Source: Chloroflexota bacterium
Lineage (GTDB): Bacteria; Chloroflexota; UBA6077; JACCZL01
NCBI GenBank assembly: GCA_020845495.1
Contig: JADLFM010000205.1
Span: 1-64,000, forward strand
Length of the DNA stretch: 64,000 nucleotides
Reading direction: 5' to 3'
The stretch's first letter is position 1, and each line of letters starts with the position of its first letter. Made by a program: the position numbers and the translations under genes. The notes under the pieces were generated by a model. It was given only the letters and a program-made list of their open reading frames with translations. It was not told where the DNA came from and made no database searches. Positions 50,238-60,114 of this stretch are shown here, in pieces.

Positions 50238-52007
50238 ATGGCCGTGGCGCGTGAGCGCGGGCGTAGAGCCGAGCGACTCGGCGGCGGTGAACTGCCAGCA
50301 GACCCGGACCTGATCGTCGGGCGGGACGCCGTCAACCTGTACGTCCGCACCTACACGACGATCCTGCGCACGCCCGGCGACGTGCGTCTCCGAGCCTTTG
50401 GGGCGGCGCATCAGAGCGTCGGGTCGAGTCTCCATCCGCGCGCTGCAAGCGACCTGCCGGACACCGGCGCCTTCATCTACGCGGTCCAGCGGCTGCCGGC
50501 CTGCGTCCGCGATGTCGAGCGAGTGATCCTCGGGCAGCTACCGGAGCAGTTCCCTGGGGTTATCGACGGCGGCATCGATCACTGGGAGCAGGTCAGTGCG
50601 CCGGGCCGTCGCCGTGAGTGGCGCTGGGATGGCGGCGCGACGCTGGCAGTCACGATCGCGTCGACCTCCGACCTCGACGACGTGATTCCGACCCTGGTGG
50701 CGTATCAGATCGAGTGGAACAAGCTGCATCGGATGATCCGTGAGCGCGGCGACCTCGAAGCGGCGTTCGTGCAACCTGAGCCACCCTCGGCAACGTTCCT
50801 CGACGATCTCGGCGAGTGGCTGAACCTCCCGCCCGAGGACTGGGCGAGGCTGCGAACCGCCTGGGGCGGCTCACTCTGGCCGACGCTTCAGGCATTGGCG
50901 GCCGGCCCGAAGGATATCCGGGTCCGGATGCTCGGCGGCACTCACGTCGGCTACAGCAAGCTCGTCGACCGCTGGTGGCAGCCGATCGGCGAGGCGCTGG
51001 CTGTGCGCGGGCTTCTGGACCGACCGATCTACTTCGTGTCCTCCAATCCGCACAGCATCGTCAACCTGCTCTCGGGCTACGTCCGTCGGCGGGCTGAGAC
51101 GCTCTGGCGCTTCCTGGAGGCGAGCACCGGCGGCGCAGCAGCCGTCGAGATCGAGGCGCTGCGCAACGCCCGCCGTTACAGCAACCCGGAGAACGTGCTC
51201 TACTACGCCGCCCGGCTCTGGCACGGCGCCAACCAGCAGCAGGATGCCCGCGACGTACGCGCTGCCGAGGAGGCCGAGCGTGGCATCCTGACGGTGACTC
51301 AGGCGAGCGAGCTCGAAGTGTGCGCGCAGATCGTCGACCTGGACCGGGTCCGGGCCGACGACCTGGACCCGCGCCTCGCCGAGCTCGCTCCGGTCCTGGA
51401 GCGGACCAACGCCGTGATCCTGAATATCGACTATCCGCTCGGGATGACGGCGTACCACATCCTCCGCGAAGTGACCGAACAGGTCGCGGACCTGCGCGGC
51501 ATCTACATTCTCGGCAAGGCGGCCACGCTCAACGGGGCCGTCGGCGACGTGATGATGGCCGACGTGGTGTACGACGAGCACACCGGCAACGTCTACTCCT
51601 ACCCGAACGCCTTCGGCTACGACGAGGTCGCGCCCTGGCTGGAGCGCGGCTCGGCGCTCGACCGTCAGAAGGCTGTGACCGTGCGCGGCACCTTCCTCCA
51701 GAACCGCGACTACCTGGAGTTCTTCTACCGCGAGGCGTACACGGTGGTCGAGATGGAAGCCGGGCCGTATCTGAGCGCCATCTACGAGGCGACCTATCCG
51801 GACCGTCATCCCCAGGGCGAGGCAGTCCACCTGCGCGATCTGCCATTCGACGTGGGGCTGATTCACTACGCTTCGGATACGCCGTACACGCGGGCACGCA
51901 CGCTTGGCGGTCGTCGCCTGTCCTTCGAGGGCATCGACTCCACCTACGCTTCGACGGTTGCCATCGTGCGGCGCATCCTCGAGCGCGAGGCAGTCCACCT
52001 CGGCTAG
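50238..52007 (+). CDS. Large conserved protein of unknown function with nucleoside-phosphorylase-like C-terminus
   Basis: 589 aa. The N-terminal half shows no motif I can name. In the C-terminal half NIDYPLGMTAYHILREVTEQV, GIYILGKAATLNGAVGDVM, DEHTGNVYSYPNAFGYDEVAPWL, KAVTVRGTFLQNRDYLEFFYREAYTVVEMEAGPYLSAIYEATYP are strongly structured; the VEMEAGPYLSAIYE block resembles the VEMEA substrate-binding motif of purine nucleoside phosphorylases. I recall similar proteins grouped under an uncharacterised domain family (DUF6909), but I am not certain. It would be soluble. GAGGAG precedes ATG 50238. Confidence 0.75.
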   Translation: MAVARERGRRAERLGGGELPADPDLIVGRDAVNLYVRTYTTILRTPGDVRLRAFGAAHQSVGSSLHPRAASDLPDTGAFIYAVQRLPACVRDVERVILGQLPEQFPGVIDGGIDHWEQVSAPGRRREWRWDGGATLAVTIASTSDLDDVIPTLVAYQIEWNKLHRMIRERGDLEAAFVQPEPPSATFLDDLGEWLNLPPEDWARLRTAWGGSLWPTLQALAAGPKDIRVRMLGGTHVGYSKLVDRWWQPIGEALAVRGLLDRPIYFVSSNPHSIVNLLSGYVRRRAETLWRFLEASTGGAAAVEIEALRNARRYSNPENVLYYAARLWHGANQQQDARDVRAAEEAERGILTVTQASELEVCAQIVDLDRVRADDLDPRLAELAPVLERTNAVILNIDYPLGMTAYHILREVTEQVADLRGIYILGKAATLNGAVGDVMMADVVYDEHTGNVYSYPNAFGYDEVAPWLERGSALDRQKAVTVRGTFLQNRDYLEFFYREAYTVVEMEAGPYLSAIYEATYPDRHPQGEAVHLRDLPFDVGLIHYASDTPYTRARTLGGRRLSFEGIDSTYASTVAIVRRILEREAVHLG

Positions 52008-52242
52008 CCCCAACCCTCCGTTGCGCCTGCTCCTTGCGAACCCCGCTCGTGAAGATGGCCGGTCAATATGACCCTGGCCGCCTATATCCTGGGGGGCACT
52101 CCTACACCGATACCGCGGTCAAGTCCACACGCGCTCTGGCTACCTGGCTACGACTCTGGAGATGCCGCCGTGACTCCGGTGTCGGTTGCTCGCCACGCCT
52201 GGCTCCACCAGCGGCATCCACTGGCCGATGACGCAATGCAAC

Positions 52243-52274
52243 GAGCCCCCGGCCGCAGTCGCGGCCGGGGGCTC
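52243..52274. terminator. 14-bp perfect-stem terminator after groEL
   Basis: GAGCCCCCGGCCGC (52243-52256) pairs exactly with 52261-52274 around a 4-base loop, 26 bases from the groEL stop. It is in the convergent gap with the preceding gene. On the minus strand the stem is followed by GTTGCATTG, a weak T-run. Confidence 0.75.
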
Positions 52275-52299
52275 CACGCATCACGCGTAGATCCGAGGT

Positions 52300-54129
<1,830 letters not shown>

Positions 54130-54435
54130 TTACTGGCCGTTGCTGACCATGACAGCCAGCACATCCTTCTCGCTGAGAATGAGCAGGTCCTCGTTCTCGT
54201 GCTTGAACTCGGTGCCCGCGTACTTTGCGAACAGCACCCGATCCCCTTCCTTCAGGTCGAGGGTGATGCGCTCGCCGCTGTCGAGCACGCGGCCCGGGCC
54301 GACGGCCATGACCTCGCCCTGCTGGGGCTTCTCCGTGGCAGTATCCGGCAGGACGATGCCACTCTTCGTTACGTCTTCACGGGCGACTGGCTTGATCACT
54401 ACGCGGTCGCCGAGCGGCCGCAGACCGATGGCCAT
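54130..54435 (-). CDS. groES: Co-chaperonin GroES
   Basis: 101 aa. [15 protein letters not shown] start, [26 protein letters not shown] with the mobile loop and roof region, [33 protein letters not shown] at the end. GGGAGG lies before ATG 54435. It caps the GroEL chamber. First gene of the groESL transcript. Confidence 0.97.
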   Translation of the reverse strand: MAIGLRPLGDRVVIKPVAREDVTKSGIVLPDTATEKPQQGEVMAVGPGRVLDSGERITLDLKEGDRVLFAKYAGTEFKHENEDLLILSEKDVLAVMVSNGQ

Positions 54436-54510
54436 ACGATTGCCTCCCACAGTACAGGACTTCACCAGGGCGGATCCGGCGGGCCTGGCCAGATCCCTCT
54501 CCCTTCGATG

Positions 54511-54537
54511 TTAGCACTCGATCCTGCTGAGTGCTAA
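54511..54537 (-). promoter_or_regulatory. CIRCE operator (HrcA site), perfect
   Basis: TTAGCACTC (54511-54519), nine-base spacer, GAGTGCTAA (54529-54537): the canonical CIRCE element recognised by HrcA. It lies just downstream of the -10 of the groES promoter, where repressor binding would block initiation. Confidence 0.95.
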
Positions 54538-54546
54538 CCATGCGCA

Positions 54547-54575
54547 AGTGTAACGGCTCCAAAGCCACCGTGCAA
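54547..54575 (-). promoter_or_regulatory. groES: groES promoter
   Basis: Minus strand: -35 TTGCAC (54575-54570), 17-base spacer, -10 TACACT (54552-54547). The -35 overlaps the second CIRCE and the -10 is next to the first. Confidence 0.8.
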
Positions 54576-54599
54576 GCACTCTCCCTCATCGAGTGCTAA
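54573..54599 (-). promoter_or_regulatory. Second CIRCE operator, one imperfect arm
   Basis: CAAGCACTC (54573-54581), nine-base spacer, GAGTGCTAA (54591-54599). The right arm is perfect; the left arm differs at its first two bases. Two CIRCE sites bracket the promoter. Confidence 0.85.
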
Positions 54600-55140
54600 G
54601 CCGCATCGATGCCCCCGCGGGCTGCGCCAGGGAGAAAGCAGACGCCGCGCCTTACGCCGGCGATAGATGATCTCCGCGCACCGGGCTGGCGGCTGACTCG
54701 GATCACGCCCGATGCGACCCTCCAGCCTGTCCATTCCCCTCCGTGGATGCCCCCAGCCAACCGCCACCTCCTTCGCGGATCGCCCACTGTAATCGTCAGG
54801 AAGTCATAAGAAACGTCGGCTGCCTGATATCCAGTGGCGTCGGACTGACGTATGCTGAGGACGCTCTCCGAGGAGTCGAGATCGGCTCGTGAACCGCCCG
54901 CGCCGGCTGTGGCCGCGCAGGCCATGCATCCGGAGCGCGCCAAACTGGCGCGGCCTGTCGTGCCGGCCGCCCGTCGGATCAGCGTCGCCCTCAGAGTGAG
55001 GGCGCCAGCCAGTACGCCTCGGAGCAGCGGCACTCAGCGACGCAAGAAAGGAGCAGGCACAACACCAGAGCGGACGGCTGGATGGGTAACGAACGGGTGG
55101 CAGCCGGCCTGCGCGCCCGAGTGGAGAGGGGAAGCCCGCG
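54600..55140. other. Divergent intergenic region upstream of a methyltransferase
   Basis: 541 bases with no convincing gene. A 19-base palindrome, CGCCCTCA-GAG-TGAGGGCG, lies at 54986-55004, about 137 bases before the methyltransferase start, and could be an operator or hairpin. Confidence 0.45.
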
Positions 55141-56226
55141 ATGGCAGTCGAGCAGCGAATCGATGAGGAGAAATTGCACGCGTTCCTCGGGAAAATTGTC
55201 GGCGACCTCGGCGCCACGATGAGTGTCGTGAACGCCGTGATTGGGGATCGACTCGGACTGTACCGAGCCATGGCCGGCGCAGGACCGTTGACCTCCGACG
55301 ACCTTGCGAGTCGGACCGGCTTGTCCGAGCGGTATCTCCGTGAGTGGCTGATTCACCAGGCCGCCGGCGGCTACGTCGACTACGATCCGACGACTGGCCG
55401 CTATACCCTGCCAGCCGAGCACGCCCTGGCCCTGACCGACGAGGACTCGCCGGCCTTCGTCGCGGGCGGCTTCGGGGTGATGGCCGCGACGACGTACGCC
55501 CTGCCGCGCATCATCGAAGGATTCAAGACGGGCAGCGGCTTGTCCTGGGGCGAGCACGACCCCAGTCTCTTCGTCGGTACCGAGCGCTTTTTCCGCCCAG
55601 GCTACCGCGCCAATCTCGTGTCGACCTGGATTCCCTCCCTGGATGGCATCCATGACCGGCTCGCGCGCGGCGGAAGCGTCGCCGATGTCGGCTGCGGCCA
55701 CGGCGCTTCCACGATCATCATGGCTCAGGCGTACCCCCGCTCGCGCTTCGTCGGCTACGACAGCCACGCGCCGTCGATTGAGCGTGCCCGCCAGAATGCT
55801 GCCGCGGCCGGCGTCGCCGACCGCGTGACCTTTGAAGTCATCCCGGCCGCACAGATCCCGCACCCGGGCGGCGACCCGAGCCGTGGCTACGACTTGATCG
55901 CCTTCTTCGACTGCCTCCACGACATGGCTGACCCGGTCAGCGCGGCCACCCGCGCCTACGATACCCTGGCCAAGGGCGGCGCGGTTATGCTGGTAGAGCC
56001 GATGGCCGGCGAGCGCACCGAGGAGAACCTGAACCCGGTCGGGCGGGTCTACTCTGGTGCGTCGGTGCTTATCTGCACCCCGAATGCCCTCGCTGGCGGC
56101 GGGACCGGTCTGGGTACGCTAGCATCCGAGGCCGCGCTGCGCACGGTCTTCGAGACCGCCGGCTTCGAGACGTTCCGCCGCGCCACCGAGACCCCGTTCA
56201 ACCGCATCTTCGAGGCCCGCCGTTAG
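55141..56226 (+). CDS. SAM-dependent methyltransferase with N-terminal winged-helix domain
   Basis: 361 aa. The N-terminal helical/winged domain (about 10-100: SVVNAVIGDRLGLYRAMAG, LTSDDLASRTGLSERYLREWLIHQAAGGYV) is the dimerisation/wHTH-like module found in Rv2258c-type and O-methyltransferases. The SAM site is ADVGCGHGASTIIMAQAYP, with acidic VGYDSHAPSI and AFFDCLHDMADP. GERTEENLNPVGRVYSGAS near the C-terminus is a family feature. It starts a three-gene cluster with a SnoaL-like protein and an FAD oxidoreductase. A relic of a similar methyltransferase lies at 58153-58276. Confidence 0.88.
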   Translation: MAVEQRIDEEKLHAFLGKIVGDLGATMSVVNAVIGDRLGLYRAMAGAGPLTSDDLASRTGLSERYLREWLIHQAAGGYVDYDPTTGRYTLPAEHALALTDEDSPAFVAGGFGVMAATTYALPRIIEGFKTGSGLSWGEHDPSLFVGTERFFRPGYRANLVSTWIPSLDGIHDRLARGGSVADVGCGHGASTIIMAQAYPRSRFVGYDSHAPSIERARQNAAAAGVADRVTFEVIPAAQIPHPGGDPSRGYDLIAFFDCLHDMADPVSAATRAYDTLAKGGAVMLVEPMAGERTEENLNPVGRVYSGASVLICTPNALAGGGTGLGTLASEAALRTVFETAGFETFRRATETPFNRIFEARR

Positions 56227-56380
56227 TCACGCACCGGGCCAGGGCCGCATCGTGCTGGCCCCGGCTCGGTGTCTCCATCCTGGCCGACTCCATCCTGGCT
56301 GAAGGACGTGGCCGAGCGTTTTCACGACCCAGGCGAGATCCGTACGTGCCCAACTGACGCGAGTGTGTGGGAGAGGGTTG

Positions 56381-56773
56381 ATGGCACTTGCCGAGACACC
56401 AGCCGCCGAGGCACAGACCGCCGAGACACGGGCGGCGGTCAACCGCTTCAACGACGCCTTCAATCGCCACGACGTCGATGCCGTCATGGCCTGTATGACC
56501 GATGACTGTGTCTTTGAGGGCACGGCGCCGCCCGACGGCGAGCGCCACATCGGACAGGCGGCCGTCCGCCGCGTCTGGGAGGGCCTCTTCGCCGGATCAT
56601 CCAATGCCAGCTTCGAGGCCGAAGAGATCTTCGCGATCGGCAACCGGTGCATCGTCCGCTGGCGATATGCGTGGACCGATGCCGAAGGACTGCCCGGCCA
56701 CGTCCGTGGCGTCGACCTGTTCCGGGTGCAGGATGGCAAGATCGCCGAGAAGCTTGCCTATGTGAAAGGTTGA
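56381..56773 (+). CDS. SnoaL-like / nuclear transport factor 2 fold protein
   Basis: 130 aa. AAVNRFNDAFNRHDVDAVMACMTDDCVFEGTAPPDG is the classic opening of the SnoaL-like cone fold, followed by EEIFAIGNRCIVRWRYAWTD and VRGVDLFRVQDGKIAEKLAYVKG. Family members are small isomerases, cyclases or ligand-binding proteins. ATG 56381 follows GGAGAGG; it is followed 56 bases later by the FAD oxidoreductase gene. Confidence 0.85.
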   Translation: MALAETPAAEAQTAETRAAVNRFNDAFNRHDVDAVMACMTDDCVFEGTAPPDGERHIGQAAVRRVWEGLFAGSSNASFEAEEIFAIGNRCIVRWRYAWTDAEGLPGHVRGVDLFRVQDGKIAEKLAYVKG

Positions 56774-56829
56774 AGCATCCAGGGGGCGATGGGCTGGTCG
56801 TGCTCGTGACAACTGTGCGGAGGTCTGTC

Positions 56830-58044
56830 ATGTACGATGCGATCGTCGTCGGCGCTCGCTGCGCCGGCTCTCCGACTGCCATGCTCCTGGCTCGTAAGGG
56901 CTATCGCGTCCTGCTCGTAGACAGGGCGACGTTCCCGAGCGACACCATCTCGACGCACATCATCTGGCCTCCCGGGGTATCCAGGCTGAAGCGGTGGGGG
57001 CTGCTGGACAGCGTGGTTGCCTCCAACTGCCCGCCCTTGCGGCAGATCACCCTGGACGTCGGCGAGTTCGCGCTCGTCGGCTCGCCGCCGCCAGTAGACG
57101 GCATCGCAGAGGCGTATGCTCCGCGCCGGACCGTGCTCGACAAGGCCCTGGTCGACGCGGCCGCCGAGGCCGGCGCCGACCTGAGGGAAGGCTTCGCTGT
57201 CACACGGGTCGTCATGGATGGCGCCCGAGTGACAGGCATCCAGGGCCGTCTGCGCGATGGGACCGCTGTCGAGGAGGAAGCACGTCTCATTATCGGTGCC
57301 GACGGTCAGCATTCGATCGTCGCGCGCACCGTCCAGGCTCCGAAGTACGACACCCGGCCTTCCCTGGCCTGCTGGTACTACGCGTATTGGAGCGGCCTGT
57401 CAGCCGATGGACCGGAGTTTTATCCACGGGACGGCCGAGCGATAGGGATCATTCCGACGAACGATGGCCTGACGGGTGTGGCCGTGGTCGTCGCTCACCG
57501 CGACCTCGCCGCGTTCCGCTCGGACGTCGAAGGCAATTTCCTGAAGACGCTGGCGCTGGCCCCGCGATTGGCGGAACGGGTGCAGGCAGGTCAGCGCAGG
57601 GAGCTCTTCCGAGCGATGGTCGACGTGCCGAACTTCTTCCGGCGGCCGTATGGTCCTGGCTGGGCGCTGGTCGGTGACGCCGGGTACCACAAAGATCCGA
57701 TCAACGCGCAGGGGATCAGCGACGCGTTCCGGGATGCCGAACTGCTGGTCAGTGCCATCGATGCTGGTTTCAGCGGCCGCCAGCCGCTAGAGACCGCGCT
57801 GTCCGAGTGCGAACGGCGGCGGAACGAGGCGGTCAAGCCGATGTATGACTTCAACTGTCAGCTTGCCACGCTCGATCCACCTCCGCCTGAGATGCAGGCA
57901 CTTCTCGCCGCGCTGCGCGACAATCAAGCTGAGACCAATCGCTTCCTTGGGACGATTGCGGGTACGGTGCCGATTCCCGACTTCTTCGCGCCGGCGAACG
58001 TCGAGCGCGTCATGCGGGGAGCGCGTATGGCGGCCGAGACCTGA
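56830..58044 (+). CDS. FAD-dependent oxidoreductase (geranylgeranyl reductase/halogenase-like)
   Basis: 404 aa. YDAIVVGARCAGSPTAMLLARKGYRVLLVDRATFPSDTISTHIIWPPGVSRLKRWGLLD has the FAD start GxRxxG type and the conserved DTISTH motif of this flavoprotein subgroup; LIIGADGQHSIVAR is the mid motif, and GDAGYHKDPINAQGISDAFRDAELL is the FAD GD motif with Pro. The subgroup is related to geranylgeranyl reductases and aromatic hydroxylases. No tryptophan-halogenase WxWxIP is seen. Substrate unknown. Confidence 0.85.
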   Translation: MYDAIVVGARCAGSPTAMLLARKGYRVLLVDRATFPSDTISTHIIWPPGVSRLKRWGLLDSVVASNCPPLRQITLDVGEFALVGSPPPVDGIAEAYAPRRTVLDKALVDAAAEAGADLREGFAVTRVVMDGARVTGIQGRLRDGTAVEEEARLIIGADGQHSIVARTVQAPKYDTRPSLACWYYAYWSGLSADGPEFYPRDGRAIGIIPTNDGLTGVAVVVAHRDLAAFRSDVEGNFLKTLALAPRLAERVQAGQRRELFRAMVDVPNFFRRPYGPGWALVGDAGYHKDPINAQGISDAFRDAELLVSAIDAGFSGRQPLETALSECERRRNEAVKPMYDFNCQLATLDPPPPEMQALLAALRDNQAETNRFLGTIAGTVPIPDFFAPANVERVMRGARMAAET

Positions 58045-58152
58045 CGTGCCGCGCGTGCCTTGACCAGATGCCGCGTGTACCCCGCCCAGAGCTCCGATCA
58101 GAGTTGTGGGGTGGGGTCTGGTAAGGAGGAGTTGCCGTGGCTACCCGCACCT

Positions 58153-58276
58153 GATGACACGCTGGCTGAGGGCAGGACAGCCCTGGGCATGGAGCCAGGA
58201 GCCGGAGAGCGCACCGAGGCAACCTGAACCCGATCGGGCGGGTCTATACAGGCGCCTCGGTGCTCGCCACCTACCC
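58153..58276 (+). pseudogene. Relic of a SAM methyltransferase gene
   Basis: This stretch aligns base by base with 55955-56078 of the upstream methyltransferase gene: shared runs include GAGCGCACCGAGG, AACCTGAACCC and CGGGCGGGTCTA, with about three-quarters identity by eye, one deleted base after GAGG and no open frame. Only the part encoding the LAKGGAV... to ...SGASVL region remains. It ends at the stop codon of the solute-binding protein gene on the opposite strand. Confidence 0.65.
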
Positions 58277-59845
58277 GTAGATATCCTTCATCTCACGCTC
58301 CGCGCCGGCCACCGCCTCCTCGGGAGAGGTGCCCTGCACGGCCTTGGCGAACATATTCACGATGATGTACTTGGCCTGGGTCAGCCCCGCCTTCTGGTTT
58401 GGCGGCCCCGGCCAGCCGATGCCCCGGAAGTTCTTCGGCGCGTCCTTGAACACCTGTGTCACCGGCGGGAACTTGTCCCAGCGCGCCGCTGCATTCTGCT
58501 TCTCACCGATGCCGCAGATGAAGCTGCCCATCAGGTCGAAGAGCGGCATCCACTGCGCGTCTTGCATCTGCCAGCGGATGAACGCCTTCGCCGCGTCGAC
58601 GTTCTTGCTGTACTTCATGATGCCGAGCGTCCAGAGCTGCCCCATGGTGGCATTGCCCTTCGGACCGCCCGGCAGGAGCGCTAGCCCGATGTCGTCGAAG
58701 AACGCGGCCTTCTGGTTCCTCGCCACCCACCAGATGCTCGCGCCGTTCTGGGTCGCGGCGATCGTCTCGGCCAGGAACGCCCGGTTGTTCGACGAGTCGT
58801 CCCAGGCAAGCCCGGTCTCGTCGAACGCATCCTGCCAGGCGTTCTTGATCGTCGAGACAGCCTGGATGGTACCCGGCGAGTTGACCGCGACCTTTCCTGA
58901 CTGGTCCACCTCTGCACCACCCTGATTCCACATCACGGGGTAGGTAAAGAAGACCGGGTCGCCGATGCTCTGCCCGAGCGACTCCCCGAGGGGGTGGCCC
59001 TTCTCCTTCAACTTCTTCCCGACGGCAAGGTACTCATCGAAGTTCTTCGGGAACTCCTTGGCCCCAACTTCCTCGAACCAGGACTTGCGGTAGTGAACCG
59101 CCGTTCCGAGGAAGTCATGGGGGATGCCGAGGAACTTGCCGTCCACTTTCGCGTAGGCCGCGAAGCCAGGGAAGAACGAGCCGGTCACCTTCTGGACGTC
59201 TTCAGCCACGTCGGAGACGTCCACCAGCCCCTCAGCATACGTGTTTGGCCAGTTATGAGCGAACTGGATGATGTCCGGGCCGGAACCGCTCTGGATCGCG
59301 GCACTGATCTTGGGCGCGATCGAGTTCTGATCGGTGAACTCGATGTTGACCTGCGCTCCGGTCTCCTTCATGAAGCCGTCCTCGATCTGCTTCTTGAAGA
59401 AGGGATCGGCGTCCGGGATGAAGTTGGACCATTGCAGGATCGAGAGGGTCGTGCCCCGCAGGTTCGGCAACGCGCCCGCCGTCGTCGAGGCCGGTGCAGC
59501 TTGGGCGGCTGGCGACGCAGCAGCCGCGGGCGATGCCCCTGCTGCCGGCGATGCCCCTGCTGCCGGCGACGCCCCGGCCGCTGGCGACGCTCCGGCTGCT
59601 GGCGATGCCGCGGGTGCAGATGCGCCTCCGCTCGACGGCGATGCCGCCGTGGCGGGCTTTGGAGCGGCCGTCGCAGCTGGGGCCGTCGTCGGCTTCGACG
59701 CGGCCGGTGTCGCGGCGGTTGGCGTGGTTGCGCCGCCACACGCGGCAAGCAATAACAGGCTCGCGCTCGAGCCAACGAGGCTCACGAAGCGCCGACGTGT
59801 CAAGTGAACGGTTCGGGACAGACGAGGGTCATCGGGACGGTACAT
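58271..59845 (-). CDS. Extracellular solute-binding lipoprotein (ABC sugar-type, family 1)
   Basis: 524 aa. The N-terminus has LTRRRFVSLVGSSASLLLLAACGG: a twin-arginine-like signal ending in a lipobox LAAC. A long Ala/Pro/Ser linker follows, with about five ASPAAG units. The mature part is a family 1 binding protein (TLSILQWSNFIPDADPFFKKQIEDGFMKETGAQVNIEFTDQNSIAPKISAAIQSGSGPDIIQ; GIPHDFLGTAVHYRKSWFEEVG; VMWNQGGAEV). No permease or ATPase gene is adjacent, so it is an orphan component. ATG 59845 was chosen by its signal peptide. Confidence 0.9.
   Translation of the reverse strand: MYRPDDPRLSRTVHLTRRRFVSLVGSSASLLLLAACGGATTPTAATPAASKPTTAPAATAAPKPATAASPSSGGASAPAASPAAGASPAAGASPAAGASPAAGASPAAAASPAAQAAPASTTAGALPNLRGTTLSILQWSNFIPDADPFFKKQIEDGFMKETGAQVNIEFTDQNSIAPKISAAIQSGSGPDIIQFAHNWPNTYAEGLVDVSDVAEDVQKVTGSFFPGFAAYAKVDGKFLGIPHDFLGTAVHYRKSWFEEVGAKEFPKNFDEYLAVGKKLKEKGHPLGESLGQSIGDPVFFTYPVMWNQGGAEVDQSGKVAVNSPGTIQAVSTIKNAWQDAFDETGLAWDDSSNNRAFLAETIAATQNGASIWWVARNQKAAFFDDIGLALLPGGPKGNATMGQLWTLGIMKYSKNVDAAKAFIRWQMQDAQWMPLFDLMGSFICGIGEKQNAAARWDKFPPVTQVFKDAPKNFRGIGWPGPPNQKAGLTQAKYIIVNMFAKAVQGTSPEEAVAGAEREMKDIYG
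59512..59608 (-). repeat. 18-bp in-frame tandem repeat in the lipoprotein linker
   Basis: About five units encode ASPAAG in the Ala/Pro linker after the lipobox. The first units on the plus strand are identical (GCGATGCCCCTGCTGCCG), later ones vary synonymously. Confidence 0.9.
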
Positions 59846-60024
59846 GGAAAGCGCCCCTTCGGCGACGCCCTCATGGCATCGCGGCTCACGATCGCCACCC
59901 CACTGTGGCAATCCACACTCACGTCGTTCGGAACCGCGCGGGTCAGACCATCGGCACCTCCTGCCGTCAGGTGCGCCGAGAGTAGCACCGCCCTCGCTCC
60001 CCGTCAACGGATACCGGCACTTGA

Positions 60025-60061
60025 AGAAAAACACCCCCTCATCCACGTGCGGATGAGGGGG
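60025..60061 (-). terminator. Intrinsic terminator after the gamma-glutamyltransferase gene
   Basis: CCCCCTCATCC (60034-60044) pairs exactly with 60051-60061 around a 6-base loop. On the minus strand the stem is followed by GTGTTTTTCTTC, a proper T-run. Confidence 0.85.
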
Positions 60062-60114
60062 CTGAGGCGAGGTGCCCGTGGTGAGAGGGCGGGGAGAAGA
60101 GGCGTGTAGCGGCC

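Noticed and set aside
54596..55033. 145-codon minus-strand frame upstream of the methyltransferase
   Set aside because: It overlaps the second CIRCE element, has no ribosome-binding site or domain, and composition is not protein-like.
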